Below are positions 17,589 to 26,397 of a DNA stretch of 64,000 nucleotides, piece by piece; position 1 is the first letter of the stretch, and the number at the start of each line of letters is the position of its first letter. Origin of the DNA: Paractinoplanes tereljensis (GTDB lineage: Bacteria > Actinomycetota > Actinomycetes > Mycobacteriales > Micromonosporaceae); the NCBI RefSeq assembly GCF_016862435.1, contig NZ_BOMY01000008.1:124001-188000 (forward strand). The letters run 5' to 3'. The position numbers and the translations under genes were made by a program. Under the pieces are notes generated by a model, which was not told where the DNA came from, did no database searches, and saw only the letters and a list, made by a program, of their open reading frames with translations.

Positions 17589-17618
17589 GTTTTTGCACTG
17601 ACTGGTCAGTGCAAAAAC
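17589..17618. promoter_or_regulatory. perfect 30-bp palindrome, likely TetR operator
   Basis: Two 14-bp arms (17589-17602 and 17605-17618) are exact reverse complements around a 2-bp centre. The core is TGCACTGACTGGTCAGTGCA. It sits 11 bp upstream of the exporter ATG and between that operon and the divergent LLM oxidoreductase gene, so the TetR protein encoded third in the operon could repress both directions. Operator size and symmetry fit TetR-family dimers. Confidence 0.85.
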
Positions 17619-17691
17619 CTACCCGCAAAGGAGATCTATTCCACGCCGCGGTGGTAGACCTCACTGGGCCGAGCCAGGCAGGATCGATCGC

Positions 17692-18678
17692 ATGTCGATG
17701 CGATGGGGCATGACCGTGCCGTTGAGTGGAGTTCCGCTGTCCGGCCACCAGGCCGTCTACCAGGCACTGGAGGACGCCGGCTTCACCGACCTGTGGTCGT
17801 CGGAGGTGAACGGCACCGACGCGTTCACCCCGCTCACGCTGGCCGCGGCCTGGCAGCCACGGCTGCGGCTGGGCACCGCGATCGCGCCGGTCTTCACCCG
17901 CGGCCCCGGCCTGCTCGCGATGACCGCCGCCGCCCTGGCCGAGGCCGCGCCCGGCCGCTTCCAGCTGGGTATCGGCTCGTCCTCACCGGTCGTGGTCGGC
18001 GACTGGAACGCCGTCGACTTCACCGAGCCGTACGCGCGCAGCCGCGACGTGCTCCGCTTCCTGAAGGCGGCGCTGGCCGGCGAGACGGTCGACCACGACT
18101 ACGGCACGTTCGCCCTGCGCCGGTTCCGGCTCGAGCGGCCGCCGGCCACCCCGCCGCAGATCCTGCTGGCCGCGCTGCGCCCCGGCATGCTCCGCCTGGC
18201 CGCCGCCGAGGCCGACGGCGTAATCCTGAACTGGCTCTCCCCCGCCGATGTGTCAACGGCCCTGGCCGAGACCAAAGCAGCCGGCCCCGACTTCGAAGTA
18301 GCGGCCCGCATTTTCGTCTGCCCGACCGACGACGCCGCCTACGCCCGAGCGGTCGGCCGCCGCCTGATCGCGGCCTACCTGACAGTGCCCGCTTATGCCG
18401 CCTTCCACCGCTGGCTGGGCCGCACGGAGGTCTTGACCCCGATGTGGCAGGCCTGGTCAGCCGGCGACCGCAAGGGCGCGTTGGCCGCGATCCCCGACTC
18501 GCTGGTCGACGACTTGATCGTGCACGGCAGCCCCGACGAATGCCGCACCAAGGTCGAGGCCTACGCCGCAGCCGGCATCAAGGTCCCGGTAATGGCTCTC
18601 CTGCCGACCCCCGCCTTGGAGGCCGGCGGCTTCCCCACGCTGATCAAGACCCTCACAGACCTGGGCGCTCGCGGCTGA
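17692..18678 (+). CDS. LLM-class (F420/flavin-dependent) oxidoreductase
   Basis: This 328-residue protein has the luciferase-like TIM-barrel fold. SSEVNGTDAFTPLTLAA and LGTAIAPVFTRGP near the N-terminus match the actinobacterial F420-dependent LLM group (mer-like), and LGIGSSSPVVVGDWN lies at the cofactor/substrate loop. Its reaction is not identifiable; relatives reduce or oxidise small molecules with F420H2 or FMNH2. It diverges from the TetR-controlled exporter operon over the 30-bp palindrome and so may belong to the same regulon. A GC-rich terminator hairpin starts immediately after its stop. Confidence 0.88.
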   Translation: MSMRWGMTVPLSGVPLSGHQAVYQALEDAGFTDLWSSEVNGTDAFTPLTLAAAWQPRLRLGTAIAPVFTRGPGLLAMTAAALAEAAPGRFQLGIGSSSPVVVGDWNAVDFTEPYARSRDVLRFLKAALAGETVDHDYGTFALRRFRLERPPATPPQILLAALRPGMLRLAAAEADGVILNWLSPADVSTALAETKAAGPDFEVAARIFVCPTDDAAYARAVGRRLIAAYLTVPAYAAFHRWLGRTEVLTPMWQAWSAGDRKGALAAIPDSLVDDLIVHGSPDECRTKVEAYAAAGIKVPVMALLPTPALEAGGFPTLIKTLTDLGARG

Positions 18679-18699
18679 TTCCGGCCTCCTCGGCCGGAA
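18679..18699 (+). terminator. terminator hairpin after the LLM gene
   Basis: TTCCGGCC and GGCCGGAA form a perfect 8-bp stem with a TCCTC loop starting one base after the TGA stop. There is no U-tract, which is common for actinomycete terminators. Confidence 0.6.
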
Positions 18700-18801
18700 G
18701 CCCGCGACGGCCCGGTGTTGCAGTGGGCCGGCCGCCGCGGCGGTTCGGGGTATTGCGGTTGTGGCAGCCCGACGGCGTATCTAAAGAAAGCTGGAACGAC
18801 C

Positions 18802-18831
18802 GAAAGGCGCACCCCGAGGGATGCGCCTTTC
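18802..18831. terminator. bidirectional terminator between the LLM and PadR genes
   Basis: GAAAGGCGCA (18802-18811) and TGCGCCTTTC (18822-18831) form a perfect 10-bp stem around a 10-nt loop, with short A and T runs on the two sides. It lies 16 bp beyond the PadR stop (minus strand) and can serve both converging genes. Confidence 0.8.
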
Positions 18832-18847
18832 TTCGTCAGCTCTTGAA

Positions 18848-19459
18848 TTACTCGCTATCGGCAAGAATCGCGTAGAGCTTCCGCTTTGTCTCGTTGAGCA
18901 CCTCGAGCGCCTTCTGACGCTGTTCCGGGGTGCCGTTGAAACCCACCTGGCGCAACGCGCCCATGATGCCGACCGCCGCGTCGCGGAAGTCCTGCACCTG
19001 GGACATCGTGTCGTCGCCGATGCTGGCCCACGGCGGGTTCTGCGCGGCCGTCTCGGCCTCGGGACGCCCGGCGTCGGTGAGGTGGTAGCTCTTGCGGCTG
19101 CCGGACGTCTCGGGCTCGATGAGGCCCTCGTCCTCCAGGAGCTGGAGGGTGGGGTAGATCGAGCCGGGGCTGGGCCGCCAGATGCCGTTGGTGCGTGCGT
19201 CGAGTTCCTGGATCATCTCGTAGCCGTGCATGGGCCGCTCCAGCAGGAGCGCGAGGATCGCGGGCCGGACGTTGAGCCGGCTGCCGCGACCGCCGCGTCG
19301 ATGGCCTCGCTGGCCGGGGCCGAATGGGCCGCCGCCAGGACCGAAGCCTGCGCCGAAGTCGGGACCGCCGGGCCCGAACGGGAAACCGCCCGGGAAGCCG
19401 AAACCTCCGCCGCGCATGCGACGACCGTGACCGGGGTGACCTTCAGTCTGGAACCTCAT
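18848..19459 (-). CDS. PadR-family regulator with a Gly/Phe/Pro-rich N-terminus
   Basis: This 203-residue protein has a low-complexity first ~60 residues, rich in Gly, Phe, Pro and Arg (GFGFPGGFPFGPGG and similar), then a PadR winged helix at ~62-140 (AILALLLERPMHGYEMIQEL, SPGSIYPTLQLLEDEGLI) and a C-terminal helix bundle for dimerisation. The ATG at 19459 has GGAGA upstream; a longer ORF would run through the operator. An imperfect palindrome at 19475-19505 lies directly upstream, indicating autoregulation and possible control of the divergent GNAT gene. The ligand is unknown. Confidence 0.9.
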   Translation of the reverse strand: MRFQTEGHPGHGRRMRGGGFGFPGGFPFGPGGPDFGAGFGPGGGPFGPGQRGHRRGGRGSRLNVRPAILALLLERPMHGYEMIQELDARTNGIWRPSPGSIYPTLQLLEDEGLIEPETSGSRKSYHLTDAGRPEAETAAQNPPWASIGDDTMSQVQDFRDAAVGIMGALRQVGFNGTPEQRQKALEVLNETKRKLYAILADSE

Positions 19460-19474
19460 GACTATCTCCGTTCT

Positions 19475-19505
19475 GTTGTCGATAGTTTGACGATATATCG
19501 GCAAC
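19475..19505. promoter_or_regulatory. imperfect palindrome, likely PadR operator
   Basis: GTTGTCGATA (19475-19484) and TATCGGCAAC (19496-19505) are inverted with one mismatch in ten, spaced by 11 bp, and the spacer contains a third CGATA. It is an A/T-rich island in the divergent gap between the PadR and GNAT genes. Confidence 0.65.
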
Positions 19506-19574
19506 GCATCGGACGCAAGGGTTTCTTGGAGAGAGGGGGTTGCGGGACGTGTCAACCGGCTCTGATCTGGCAAT

Positions 19575-20423
19575 GTGATACCTGTGCTGACGGTGCCCAT
19601 TCGCCAACTCGGGGAGTCCGAGCGCGCAGCGGTCGAGCGGATCCTCGACCGCGATCCCTACGCGGGCGCTCAGATCGCCGAGCGAGTGGCCGCACACGGG
19701 CTGAACTGGTGGCGGTCCGACGGCCGCATCTTCGGCTACGGCACCGGCCGCAAGGTCGAATCGATCGTCTGGTCGGGCGCGCATCTGGTGCCGGTCTGCT
19801 CGACGCCGGCGGCCACCGCGGCCTTCGCCGACATGCTCGGGTCCGAGCCGCGCATCTGCTCGTCGATCATCGGCCGGTCGGAAGCCGTCCTCGACCTGTG
19901 GGACCGCCTCGGCGGCTACTGGGGGCGGGCTCGCGACGTGCGGACCAACCAGCCGCTGATGGTCGCCGACCGCGAGCCGACCATCCCGCTCGATCCCGAG
20001 GTTCGGCTGGTGCGGCCCAGCGAGGTCGACGCGCTCTTCCCGGCGGCGGTGTCGATGTACACCGAAGAGGTCGGCGTCTCGCCGCTGCTCGACGACGGCG
20101 GGCGCGGCTACAAGCGGCGGATAGCCGAGCTGGTAAAGGGCAAGAAGGCGTACGCGAGGTTCATCGGCGACCGAGTGATCTTCAAGGCCGAGCTGGCCAT
20201 CGTCACCCGGCGCACGACGCAGGTGCAGGGTGTCTGGGTCGATCCGGAGTTCCGCGGGCGCGGTCTGGCCGCGCCCGCGATGGCCACCGTCGTGCACGAC
20301 GCGCTGCGCCGGGTGTCACCCACGGTGAGTCTCTACGTGAACGACTACAACGTGGCGGCGCGGCACGTCTACACGAAATGCGGCTTCGTCTCGGCCGGCT
20401 CGTTCGCGACGGTGCTGTTCTAG
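19575..20423 (+). CDS. GNAT-family N-acetyltransferase with DUF4081-type N-terminal domain
   Basis: A 282-residue protein. The N-terminal ~110 residues (FGYGTGRKVESIVWSGAHLVP region) fit the DUF4081 half and the C-terminal ~140 residues form a GNAT domain, with the acetyl-CoA loop VDPEFRGRGLAAP and SLYVNDYNVAARHVYTKCGF. An equivalent gene lies next to ispG, the M50 protease and dxr in Mycobacterium (Rv2867c). The substrate is unknown. The GTG at 19575 has no clear ribosome site, and a second GTG at 19584 is possible, so the mRNA may be nearly leaderless. Its stop overlaps that of the GT2 gene through CTAG. Confidence 0.87.
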   Translation: MIPVLTVPIRQLGESERAAVERILDRDPYAGAQIAERVAAHGLNWWRSDGRIFGYGTGRKVESIVWSGAHLVPVCSTPAATAAFADMLGSEPRICSSIIGRSEAVLDLWDRLGGYWGRARDVRTNQPLMVADREPTIPLDPEVRLVRPSEVDALFPAAVSMYTEEVGVSPLLDDGGRGYKRRIAELVKGKKAYARFIGDRVIFKAELAIVTRRTTQVQGVWVDPEFRGRGLAAPAMATVVHDALRRVSPTVSLYVNDYNVAARHVYTKCGFVSAGSFATVLF

Positions 20424-21661
20424 CTCACCAGATCGCGGTCACGGTCGCGCTGACGCTGACGCTGGCGCGGGATGCGCTCGGTGAGGACGGTGTCCTTCCG
20501 AACCCCGCGCAGGGTCAGCAGGCTGGAGAACAGGCCGGCGAAGACACCCACCACGCCGATCGCGATCGCGGTGGCCGACGGCAGCACCAGGCGGATCGTG
20601 CCGCGCGGGTCCAGGTTGCCGAAGTCAGCGGCACCCCAGTCGGCCACCGCCGCGATGGTGCCGGCCACGCCCAGGGCGATCACGGCCAGGCCCAGCGCCA
20701 CGCAGCGTTCGAAACTCAGCCAGCGGGCCCATCGACTCAGGTCGCGGTCGCGCACCAGGCCCTCGAACCGCCCGTACAGCTCGGCGTAGCCGCCGAACAG
20801 GATCAGCTGGAAACCGACCAGGACCGCCACGCACGCGTAGGCGAGAGCGTTGATGTCGAACTCCACGCCGCCGATCGCCCGCGGGCCGGTGGCCAGCGCG
20901 GTCGTGCTGACCAGGCCGACCAGGAAGATGATCAGACCGGGCCAGACCAGGGTGCGGCGCGGCGCGAACACCAGCAGGAAGCGCAGGTGCCGCCAGCCGT
21001 CGCGCCAGGTGCGCAGGTGCGGCGGGCGGCTGCGGCCGTCGGGACGCAGCGTGGTCGGCACCTCGGCCATGTCGTAACCGGAGAACTTGGCCCGCACCAC
21101 CAGCTCGGAGGCGAACTCCATGCCGGGCATGCAGAGCTGGAGCTCGCGGATGCGCTCCCGGTGGAAGCCGCGGATGCCGCAGTGGAAGTCGTTGACGCCC
21201 TTGAGCCCGATCAGCGCCCGGCCGAGCCAGGACAACACCGGGTTGCCGAGGTAACGGTGCAGGGGCGGCATGGCGCCGGGCATGATGCCGCCGCGGAACC
21301 GGTTGCCCATCACCACGTCGTGCCCGGCCCGCAGGCCCTCGATGAACGGGCCGAGGTTGGCCAGATCGTACGAGTCGTCGGCGTCGGCCATGATGATGTA
21401 TTTGCCGCGGGCCTGCTCGATGCCGTTGAGCAGCGCGCCGCCGTAACCACGGATCGGCGCGTGCACCACCCGGGCACCGGCCGCGACGGCGATCGCCTGC
21501 GAGCCGTCGGTCGAGCCGTTGTCACTGACCAGCACCTCACCGTGGACACCGAGCTCGGCCAGCGAGCCCAGCGCCTTGCGGACGCAGACCTCCAGCGTCT
21601 CGGCCTCGTTGAGGCAGGGAAGCAGAACGGTGACCTCGAGGTCATCCGGAGCTTGCGGCAT
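20420..21661 (-). CDS. family-2 glycosyltransferase (dolichyl-phosphate-mannose synthase type)
   Basis: A 413-residue protein. Residues ~10-230 are a GT-A domain with LLPCLNEAETL, SDNGSTDGS and ADADDSYD (the metal-binding D-x-D equivalent), as in polyprenol-phosphate mannosyl/glucosyl transferases. The C-terminal part has four hydrophobic segments. The tail ends in an Arg/Gln/Asp repeat (RQRQRQRDRDRD) produced by a 6-bp DNA repeat. The ATG at 21661 is chosen; an in-frame TTG at 21673 is an alternative. It probably transfers a sugar onto a lipid carrier on the cytoplasmic face. The acceptor sugar cannot be told. Confidence 0.85.
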   Translation of the reverse strand: MPQAPDDLEVTVLLPCLNEAETLEVCVRKALGSLAELGVHGEVLVSDNGSTDGSQAIAVAAGARVVHAPIRGYGGALLNGIEQARGKYIIMADADDSYDLANLGPFIEGLRAGHDVVMGNRFRGGIMPGAMPPLHRYLGNPVLSWLGRALIGLKGVNDFHCGIRGFHRERIRELQLCMPGMEFASELVVRAKFSGYDMAEVPTTLRPDGRSRPPHLRTWRDGWRHLRFLLVFAPRRTLVWPGLIIFLVGLVSTTALATGPRAIGGVEFDINALAYACVAVLVGFQLILFGGYAELYGRFEGLVRDRDLSRWARWLSFERCVALGLAVIALGVAGTIAAVADWGAADFGNLDPRGTIRLVLPSATAIAIGVVGVFAGLFSSLLTLRGVRKDTVLTERIPRQRQRQRDRDRDLVS

Positions 21662-21838
21662 GTCAGCAATCAACTTTCGGCGGGTTCGGGTCGTTTGGCG
21701 ACATCAGCGTAGAAGCCGTCGCCAAACGACCAAAGGTTCATCTCCGGTACAGGCCCGCGAAACTAACACGCACCGAATGAGCCTCACAGCCCCGCGATCG
21801 GGTGTTTATCCCCTTTCGCGGATTACCGACTCGAAAAG

Positions 21839-23011
21839 TTAATGCACCGTGACCTGCGCGCCGGGGAGCAGCTCGCGCAACTCGTCCGGCAGCTCGGCGC
21901 CCATCTCCTCGGCCAGCCGGAGCGCCTCCTCGACGAGCGTCTCCACGATGATCGACTCGGGCACGGTCTTGATGACCTTGCCCTTCACGAAGATCTGGCC
22001 CTTGCCGTTGCCGGACGCGACTCCCAGGTCGGCCTCCCGGGCCTCGCCGGGGCCGTTCACGACGCAACCCATGACCGCCACCCGCAGTGGGACCGGGAGG
22101 TCCTCCAGCGCGGCGGTGACCCGCTCGGCCAGCGTGTAGACGTCGACCTGGGCGCGGCCGCAGGACGGGCAGGAGACGATCTCCAGGCCCCGCTCGCGCA
22201 GGCCCAGCGACTCGAGGATGGCGTTGCCGACCTTGATCTCCTCGACCGGCGGGGCGGACAGCGACACCCGGATGGTGTCCCCGATGCCCTCGGCGAGCAG
22301 TGCGCCGAACGCCACCGAGCTCTTGATCGTGCCCTGGAAGGTCGGGCCGGCCTCGGTGACACCCAGGTGCAGCGGGTAGTCGCACTGCTCGGCCAGCTGG
22401 CGGTAGGCCCGGATCATCACGACCGGGTCGTTGTGCTTGACCGAGATCTTGATGTCCCGGAAGCCGTGCTCCTCGAACAGCGAGCACTCCCAGAGCGCCG
22501 ACTCGACCAGCGCCTCGGCGGTGGCCTTGCCGTACTTCTCCAGCAGGCGCTTGTCCAGGCTGCCGGCGTTGACGCCGATCCGGATCGGGATGCCGGCGTC
22601 GCCCGCCGCCTTCGCGATCTCCTTGACCTTGTCGTCGAACTGGCGGATGTTGCCCGGGTTGACCCGGACCGCGGCGCAGCCCGCGTCGATCGCGGCGAAC
22701 ACGTACTTCGGCTGGAAGTGGATGTCGGCGATCACCGGGATCTGCGACTTCTTGGCGATCGCGGGCAGCGCCTCGATGTCGTCCTGGGACGGCACGGCGA
22801 CCCGGACGATCTGGCAACCCGAGGCAGTCAGCTCGGCGATCTGCTGGAGAGTGGAGTTGATGTCGGAGGTGAGCGTGGTCGTCATCGACTGCACGCTTAC
22901 CGGGGCGCCACCGCCCACCGGCACGCTGCCCACCATGATCTGGCGGCTCTTGCGCCGAGGCGCCAGCGGCGGCGGGGGTACGGCAGGCATACCAAGACTG
23001 ATCGCGGTCAC
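21839..23011 (-). CDS. ispG: 4-hydroxy-3-methylbut-2-enyl-diphosphate synthase
   Basis: The penultimate step of the MEP isoprenoid pathway, converting MEcPP to HMBPP with a 4Fe-4S cluster. At 390 residues it is the standard bacterial length. The cluster ligands Cys281, Cys284 and Cys316 ([17 protein letters not shown]) and Glu323 are present, and the N-terminal TIM barrel shows [14 protein letters not shown] and VRVNPGN. It is the third gene of dxr-rip1-ispG, seven bases after the M50 protease stop. Electrons come from ferredoxin or flavodoxin; no such gene is adjacent. Confidence 0.98.
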   Translation of the reverse strand: MTAISLGMPAVPPPPLAPRRKSRQIMVGSVPVGGGAPVSVQSMTTTLTSDINSTLQQIAELTASGCQIVRVAVPSQDDIEALPAIAKKSQIPVIADIHFQPKYVFAAIDAGCAAVRVNPGNIRQFDDKVKEIAKAAGDAGIPIRIGVNAGSLDKRLLEKYGKATAEALVESALWECSLFEEHGFRDIKISVKHNDPVVMIRAYRQLAEQCDYPLHLGVTEAGPTFQGTIKSSVAFGALLAEGIGDTIRVSLSAPPVEEIKVGNAILESLGLRERGLEIVSCPSCGRAQVDVYTLAERVTAALEDLPVPLRVAVMGCVVNGPGEAREADLGVASGNGKGQIFVKGKVIKTVPESIIVETLVEEALRLAEEMGAELPDELRELLPGAQVTVH

Positions 23012-23018
23012 TTGTGCA

Positions 23019-24287
23019 TCACCTATTGAAGATCTGGATCGGATTGACGATGTCGGCGGTGATCGTCAATACGGTAAACGCACCACCGATCAGAATGACC
23101 GCGTATGTGATCGGCATCAGCTTGTAGTAATCGACACGTCCCGGGTCGGGGCGCTTCAGCTTGGCGTACAGCCACGACCGGGCCCGTTCGAACCAGGCGA
23201 TCGCGATGTGCCCGCCGTCGACCGGCAGCAGCGGCAGCAGGTTGAAGATGCCGATGAACACGTTCAGCGAGATGAAGATGTTGAGGAACAGCTCGGGCAC
23301 ACCGTGCTCGATCGCCTCGCCACCGAGCCGGCTCGCACCGACCACGCTGATCGGGGTGTCCGGGTCGCGCTCGCTGCCGGTCACCGAGTGCCACAGCGCC
23401 GGCACCTTCTCGGGGATCCGGCCGAGCGCCTTGAAGGTGTTCTCCACCAGGTACCAGCCGTACTCGAAGGTCGCCGGCACCGCGCTCGCGGCGTTGTACT
23501 TGATCATGCTTTCGACGCTCGACGTGTCCCAGCCGAGGCCGGCCACGGCCACCTTGGCGATCGCGCCGTTGTCGTCGCTGACCGGCTTGCGGTCGGCGGT
23601 GATCAGGTCGACCGTGGCGGTCGAGGTGACGCCGTCGCGCTGGTATTCGAAGGCGACCGGGCCGGCCTGCTGGCTGCGGATCGCGTCGGTCAGCTGGCCG
23701 TAAGTGGTGACCGCGGTGGTGCCGACCTTGGTGACCAGGTCGCCGTCCTTCAGGCCGGCCGCGGCGGCCGGGCCGGCCACCGCGCCGTTGCTGCCCGGGG
23801 TGCAGACGGCGTTGGCGTCGGTCGGGATGGTGATCCAGGTGCAGTCCGAGATCGTGATGTACGGCGCCTGCTTCAGCTGGTCGGCCGTGGTCGCCGGGTA
23901 GGCGGTGTTGGGCAGGCCGAGCGTGAAGGCGACCACCCAGGCGGCGGCGAGCGCCAGCATGAAGTGGGTGATCGAGCCGGCCGCCATCACGATCGTCCGC
24001 TTCCAGACCGGGAAGCGCCACATCGCGCGGGGCTGGTCCTCCGGGGCGACGTCGTCGTCCTGCGGCGTCATGCCGACGATCTTGCAGAAGCCGCCGAGCG
24101 GGATGCCCTTCAGGCCGTACTCCGTCTCGCCCTTCTGGAACGAGAAGATCGTCGGGCCGAAGCCCACGAAGTATTTCGTGACCTTCATGCCGAAATACTT
24201 GGCGGTGAGCAGGTGGCCGAACTCGTGCAGGCTTACCGAGATCAGGATGGTCAGCGCGAAGGCCGCCACTCCCAGCCAGTACAGCAT
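23019..24287 (-). CDS. rip1: M50 site-2 zinc metalloprotease (Rip1/RseP type)
   Basis: An intramembrane protease that cleaves anti-sigma factors or other single-pass membrane proteins after a first cut. The HEFGH zinc motif (His21, Glu22, His25) is in the first membrane segment, a PDZ domain spans roughly residues 150-250 ([13 protein letters not shown]), and [11 protein letters not shown] near the C-terminus supplies the third zinc ligand. The size (422) and gene context, between dxr and ispG, match mycobacterial Rip1 (Rv2869c). Its start overlaps the dxr stop (TGATG), so it is cotranslated with MEP genes although its function is unrelated. Confidence 0.96.
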   Translation of the reverse strand: MLYWLGVAAFALTILISVSLHEFGHLLTAKYFGMKVTKYFVGFGPTIFSFQKGETEYGLKGIPLGGFCKIVGMTPQDDDVAPEDQPRAMWRFPVWKRTIVMAAGSITHFMLALAAAWVVAFTLGLPNTAYPATTADQLKQAPYITISDCTWITIPTDANAVCTPGSNGAVAGPAAAAGLKDGDLVTKVGTTAVTTYGQLTDAIRSQQAGPVAFEYQRDGVTSTATVDLITADRKPVSDDNGAIAKVAVAGLGWDTSSVESMIKYNAASAVPATFEYGWYLVENTFKALGRIPEKVPALWHSVTGSERDPDTPISVVGASRLGGEAIEHGVPELFLNIFISLNVFIGIFNLLPLLPVDGGHIAIAWFERARSWLYAKLKRPDPGRVDYYKLMPITYAVILIGGAFTVLTITADIVNPIQIFNR

Positions 24288-25486
24288 CAGGCTCCTTCAG
24301 CCACAGTAGTGATCATCCGCTGTGCCTCGGCACGGGCCCAGGCCTCGGCGGCAAGCACTTCTTCGACGGTACTCGGTTCGGGAAAGTCAGGTGCCTCGGC
24401 GAGGACGCGTTCCAGGGTGTCGACGATGCCCAGAAAAGGTAGCCGACCGGCCGCGAACGCGGCTACACACTCCTCGTTCGCGGCGTTGTAGATCGCCGGG
24501 CGGCAGTGTCCCGCGCGACCGGCCGCCTTGGCCAGCCGGACGGCCGGGAACGCCTCGTCGTCGAGCGGCCGGAACTCCCAGTTGTGCGCCTCGCGCCAGT
24601 CGACCGCCTTGGCGGCGCCGGGCACGCGGTCCGGCCAGGCCAGCGCGAGCGCGATCGGCAGCCGCATGTCCGGCGGGCTGGCCTGCGCCAACGTCGAGCC
24701 GTCGGCGAATTCCACCATCGAGTGGATGACCGACTGCGGGTGCACCGCCACCTCGATGTCGTCATAGCCGACCCCGAACAGCTCGTGCGCCTCGATCACC
24801 TCGAGGGCCTTGTTGACCATGGTGGCCGAGTTGATGGTGACCACCGGGCCCATGTCCCAGGTCGGGTGCTTGAGGGCTTCCTCCGGGGTGACCTCGGTCA
24901 GCTCGGCCCGGCTCCGGCCCCGGAAGGCGCCGCCGCTCGCGGTCAGGATGAGCTTCGTCACCTCGGCCGCGCTGCCGCCGCGCAGGCACTGGGCCAGCGC
25001 CGAGTGCTCCGAGTCGACCGGGACGATCTGGCCCTGTTTGGCCACCCGGCGCACCAGCGGGCCGCCGGCCACCAGCGACTCCTTGTTGGCCAGGGCCAGG
25101 ATGCGGCCGGATTCCAGCGCGGCCAGCGTCGGCGCCAGGCCGAGGCTGCCGACCACGCCGTTGAGCACGACGTCGCACGGCTCCTGGGCCAGCTGGGTCA
25201 TCGCGTCCGGGCCGGCCACGATCCGCGGGATCTTGAAGTCGCCGGTGGCCCAGCCGCGTCGCTGCGCCTCGGCATAGAACGCGAGCTGGAGGTCCTGCAC
25301 GACCGACGCGCGGGCCACCCCGACGACCTCGACCTCCAGCGCCAGCGCCTGGGCGGCGAGCAGCTCGACGTTGCCGCCGCCGGCCCCGAGCGCCACCACC
25401 CGGAACCGGTCGGGGTTACGCCGCACGATGTCGATGGCCTGAGTGCCGATGGAACCGGTCGAGCCGAGCAGAACGAGGTCGCGCAT
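24287..25486 (-). CDS. dxr: 1-deoxy-D-xylulose-5-phosphate reductoisomerase
   Basis: The first committed MEP-pathway step, making MEP from DXP with NADPH. The N-terminal [10 protein letters not shown] nucleotide-binding loop, the metal-binding PVDSEHSA and the substrate loop [11 protein letters not shown] are present. Length ~399 residues is normal. The ATG at 25486 has GGGAAG nine bases upstream; an ATG nine bases further out is possible. It is the first gene of the operon with the M50 protease and ispG. The enzyme is the target of fosmidomycin-type inhibitors. Confidence 0.98.
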   Translation of the reverse strand: MRDLVLLGSTGSIGTQAIDIVRRNPDRFRVVALGAGGGNVELLAAQALALEVEVVGVARASVVQDLQLAFYAEAQRRGWATGDFKIPRIVAGPDAMTQLAQEPCDVVLNGVVGSLGLAPTLAALESGRILALANKESLVAGGPLVRRVAKQGQIVPVDSEHSALAQCLRGGSAAEVTKLILTASGGAFRGRSRAELTEVTPEEALKHPTWDMGPVVTINSATMVNKALEVIEAHELFGVGYDDIEVAVHPQSVIHSMVEFADGSTLAQASPPDMRLPIALALAWPDRVPGAAKAVDWREAHNWEFRPLDDEAFPAVRLAKAAGRAGHCRPAIYNAANEECVAAFAAGRLPFLGIVDTLERVLAEAPDFPEPSTVEEVLAAEAWARAEAQRMITTVAEGA

Positions 25487-25529
25487 GCCGCCCATCTTCC
25501 CGGACGCCCGAAGTGGGTAACAGACCGGT

Positions 25530-26324
25530 GTGTGGGCAGCGATGAAGGCGGCATTCCGTCCTCTGCGCGGGCGGGACCTGGCGTTGCGGGCCGCCGCGGT
25601 GACCTTCTATGCCGGTATCGCGGTGGTGCCGATCGCGCTGCTGGCGATCTGGGTGACCGGGCGGGTGGCCGGGGCGGGCCGGGTGCGGCAACTCACCGGG
25701 CACACCATCGCGGCGCTGCCGGACGCCATCGGGGCAGCCCGGGCGCTGAGCGCGCTGATCGACGCCGGGCTGCACCTGAGCCCGATGATGGCGCTGGCCG
25801 GGCTGCTTCCGGCCACGCTCTACGGCGAAGGTTTGCGCCGGGCCTTCGTCTCGCTGCGCGAGCCGGACGGCGGCGACATCGCGGTGGGCTGGAAGGGCCG
25901 GTTGCTCTGGCTGCCGCTGCTCGCGGCGGCGCCGGCGTTGCTGCTGGCGATGTTTCTCGCGCTTCCCACCACAAGTTCCCTATGGGTACGCGGCGGAGTG
26001 TACGCGTTTCTCGGGGTGGTCCTGTCCTTCCTGTGCTGCTGGCTGGTGCTCACCCCGGTGGTCATCTGGGTCTACCGGTACGTCGCCCCCGGCCGCCCGG
26101 ACTGGCTGGTCACCACCCTGATCGGTTCGTTCACCGCGGCCAACCTGGCCGGTTTCCTGCACGGCTTCGTGCTGTTCTGCTCGCTGCCGCTGGACCTGGG
26201 CGTGCCGTTCGGCGGGTTCGATCAGATCGGCGGAACGGTCGCGATCGGGCTCTGGCTCTACCTGTTCCACGTGATCCTGCTGGCCGGTTACGCGGCCACC
26301 CGATCCCTCTCCCAGCGATCTTGA
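25530..26324 (+). CDS. YihY/BrkB-like integral membrane protein
   Basis: A 264-residue protein with six hydrophobic segments. [20 protein letters not shown] at the N-terminus is the hallmark of the YihY/virulence-factor BrkB family, once wrongly called ribonuclease BN. A PRLW-like W-x-LP pattern and a [15 protein letters not shown] loop follow. The function is not established; a role in envelope lipid or solute flipping is proposed for relatives. It diverges from dxr with 34-43 bp between starts, and neither GTG 25530 nor ATG 25542 has a clear ribosome site. Confidence 0.82.
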   Translation: MWAAMKAAFRPLRGRDLALRAAAVTFYAGIAVVPIALLAIWVTGRVAGAGRVRQLTGHTIAALPDAIGAARALSALIDAGLHLSPMMALAGLLPATLYGEGLRRAFVSLREPDGGDIAVGWKGRLLWLPLLAAAPALLLAMFLALPTTSSLWVRGGVYAFLGVVLSFLCCWLVLTPVVIWVYRYVAPGRPDWLVTTLIGSFTAANLAGFLHGFVLFCSLPLDLGVPFGGFDQIGGTVAIGLWLYLFHVILLAGYAATRSLSQRS

Positions 26325-26397
26325 GCAACTCTGCGCTACTTTTCGCATACGAAACGCTGAAGCGCCATCTCATATCGGCGCGCTACGCTCGCTCGTC

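Noticed and set aside
21674..21838. Search for a riboswitch upstream of the GT2 gene and downstream of ispG
   Set aside because: Only weak, short complementarities were found.
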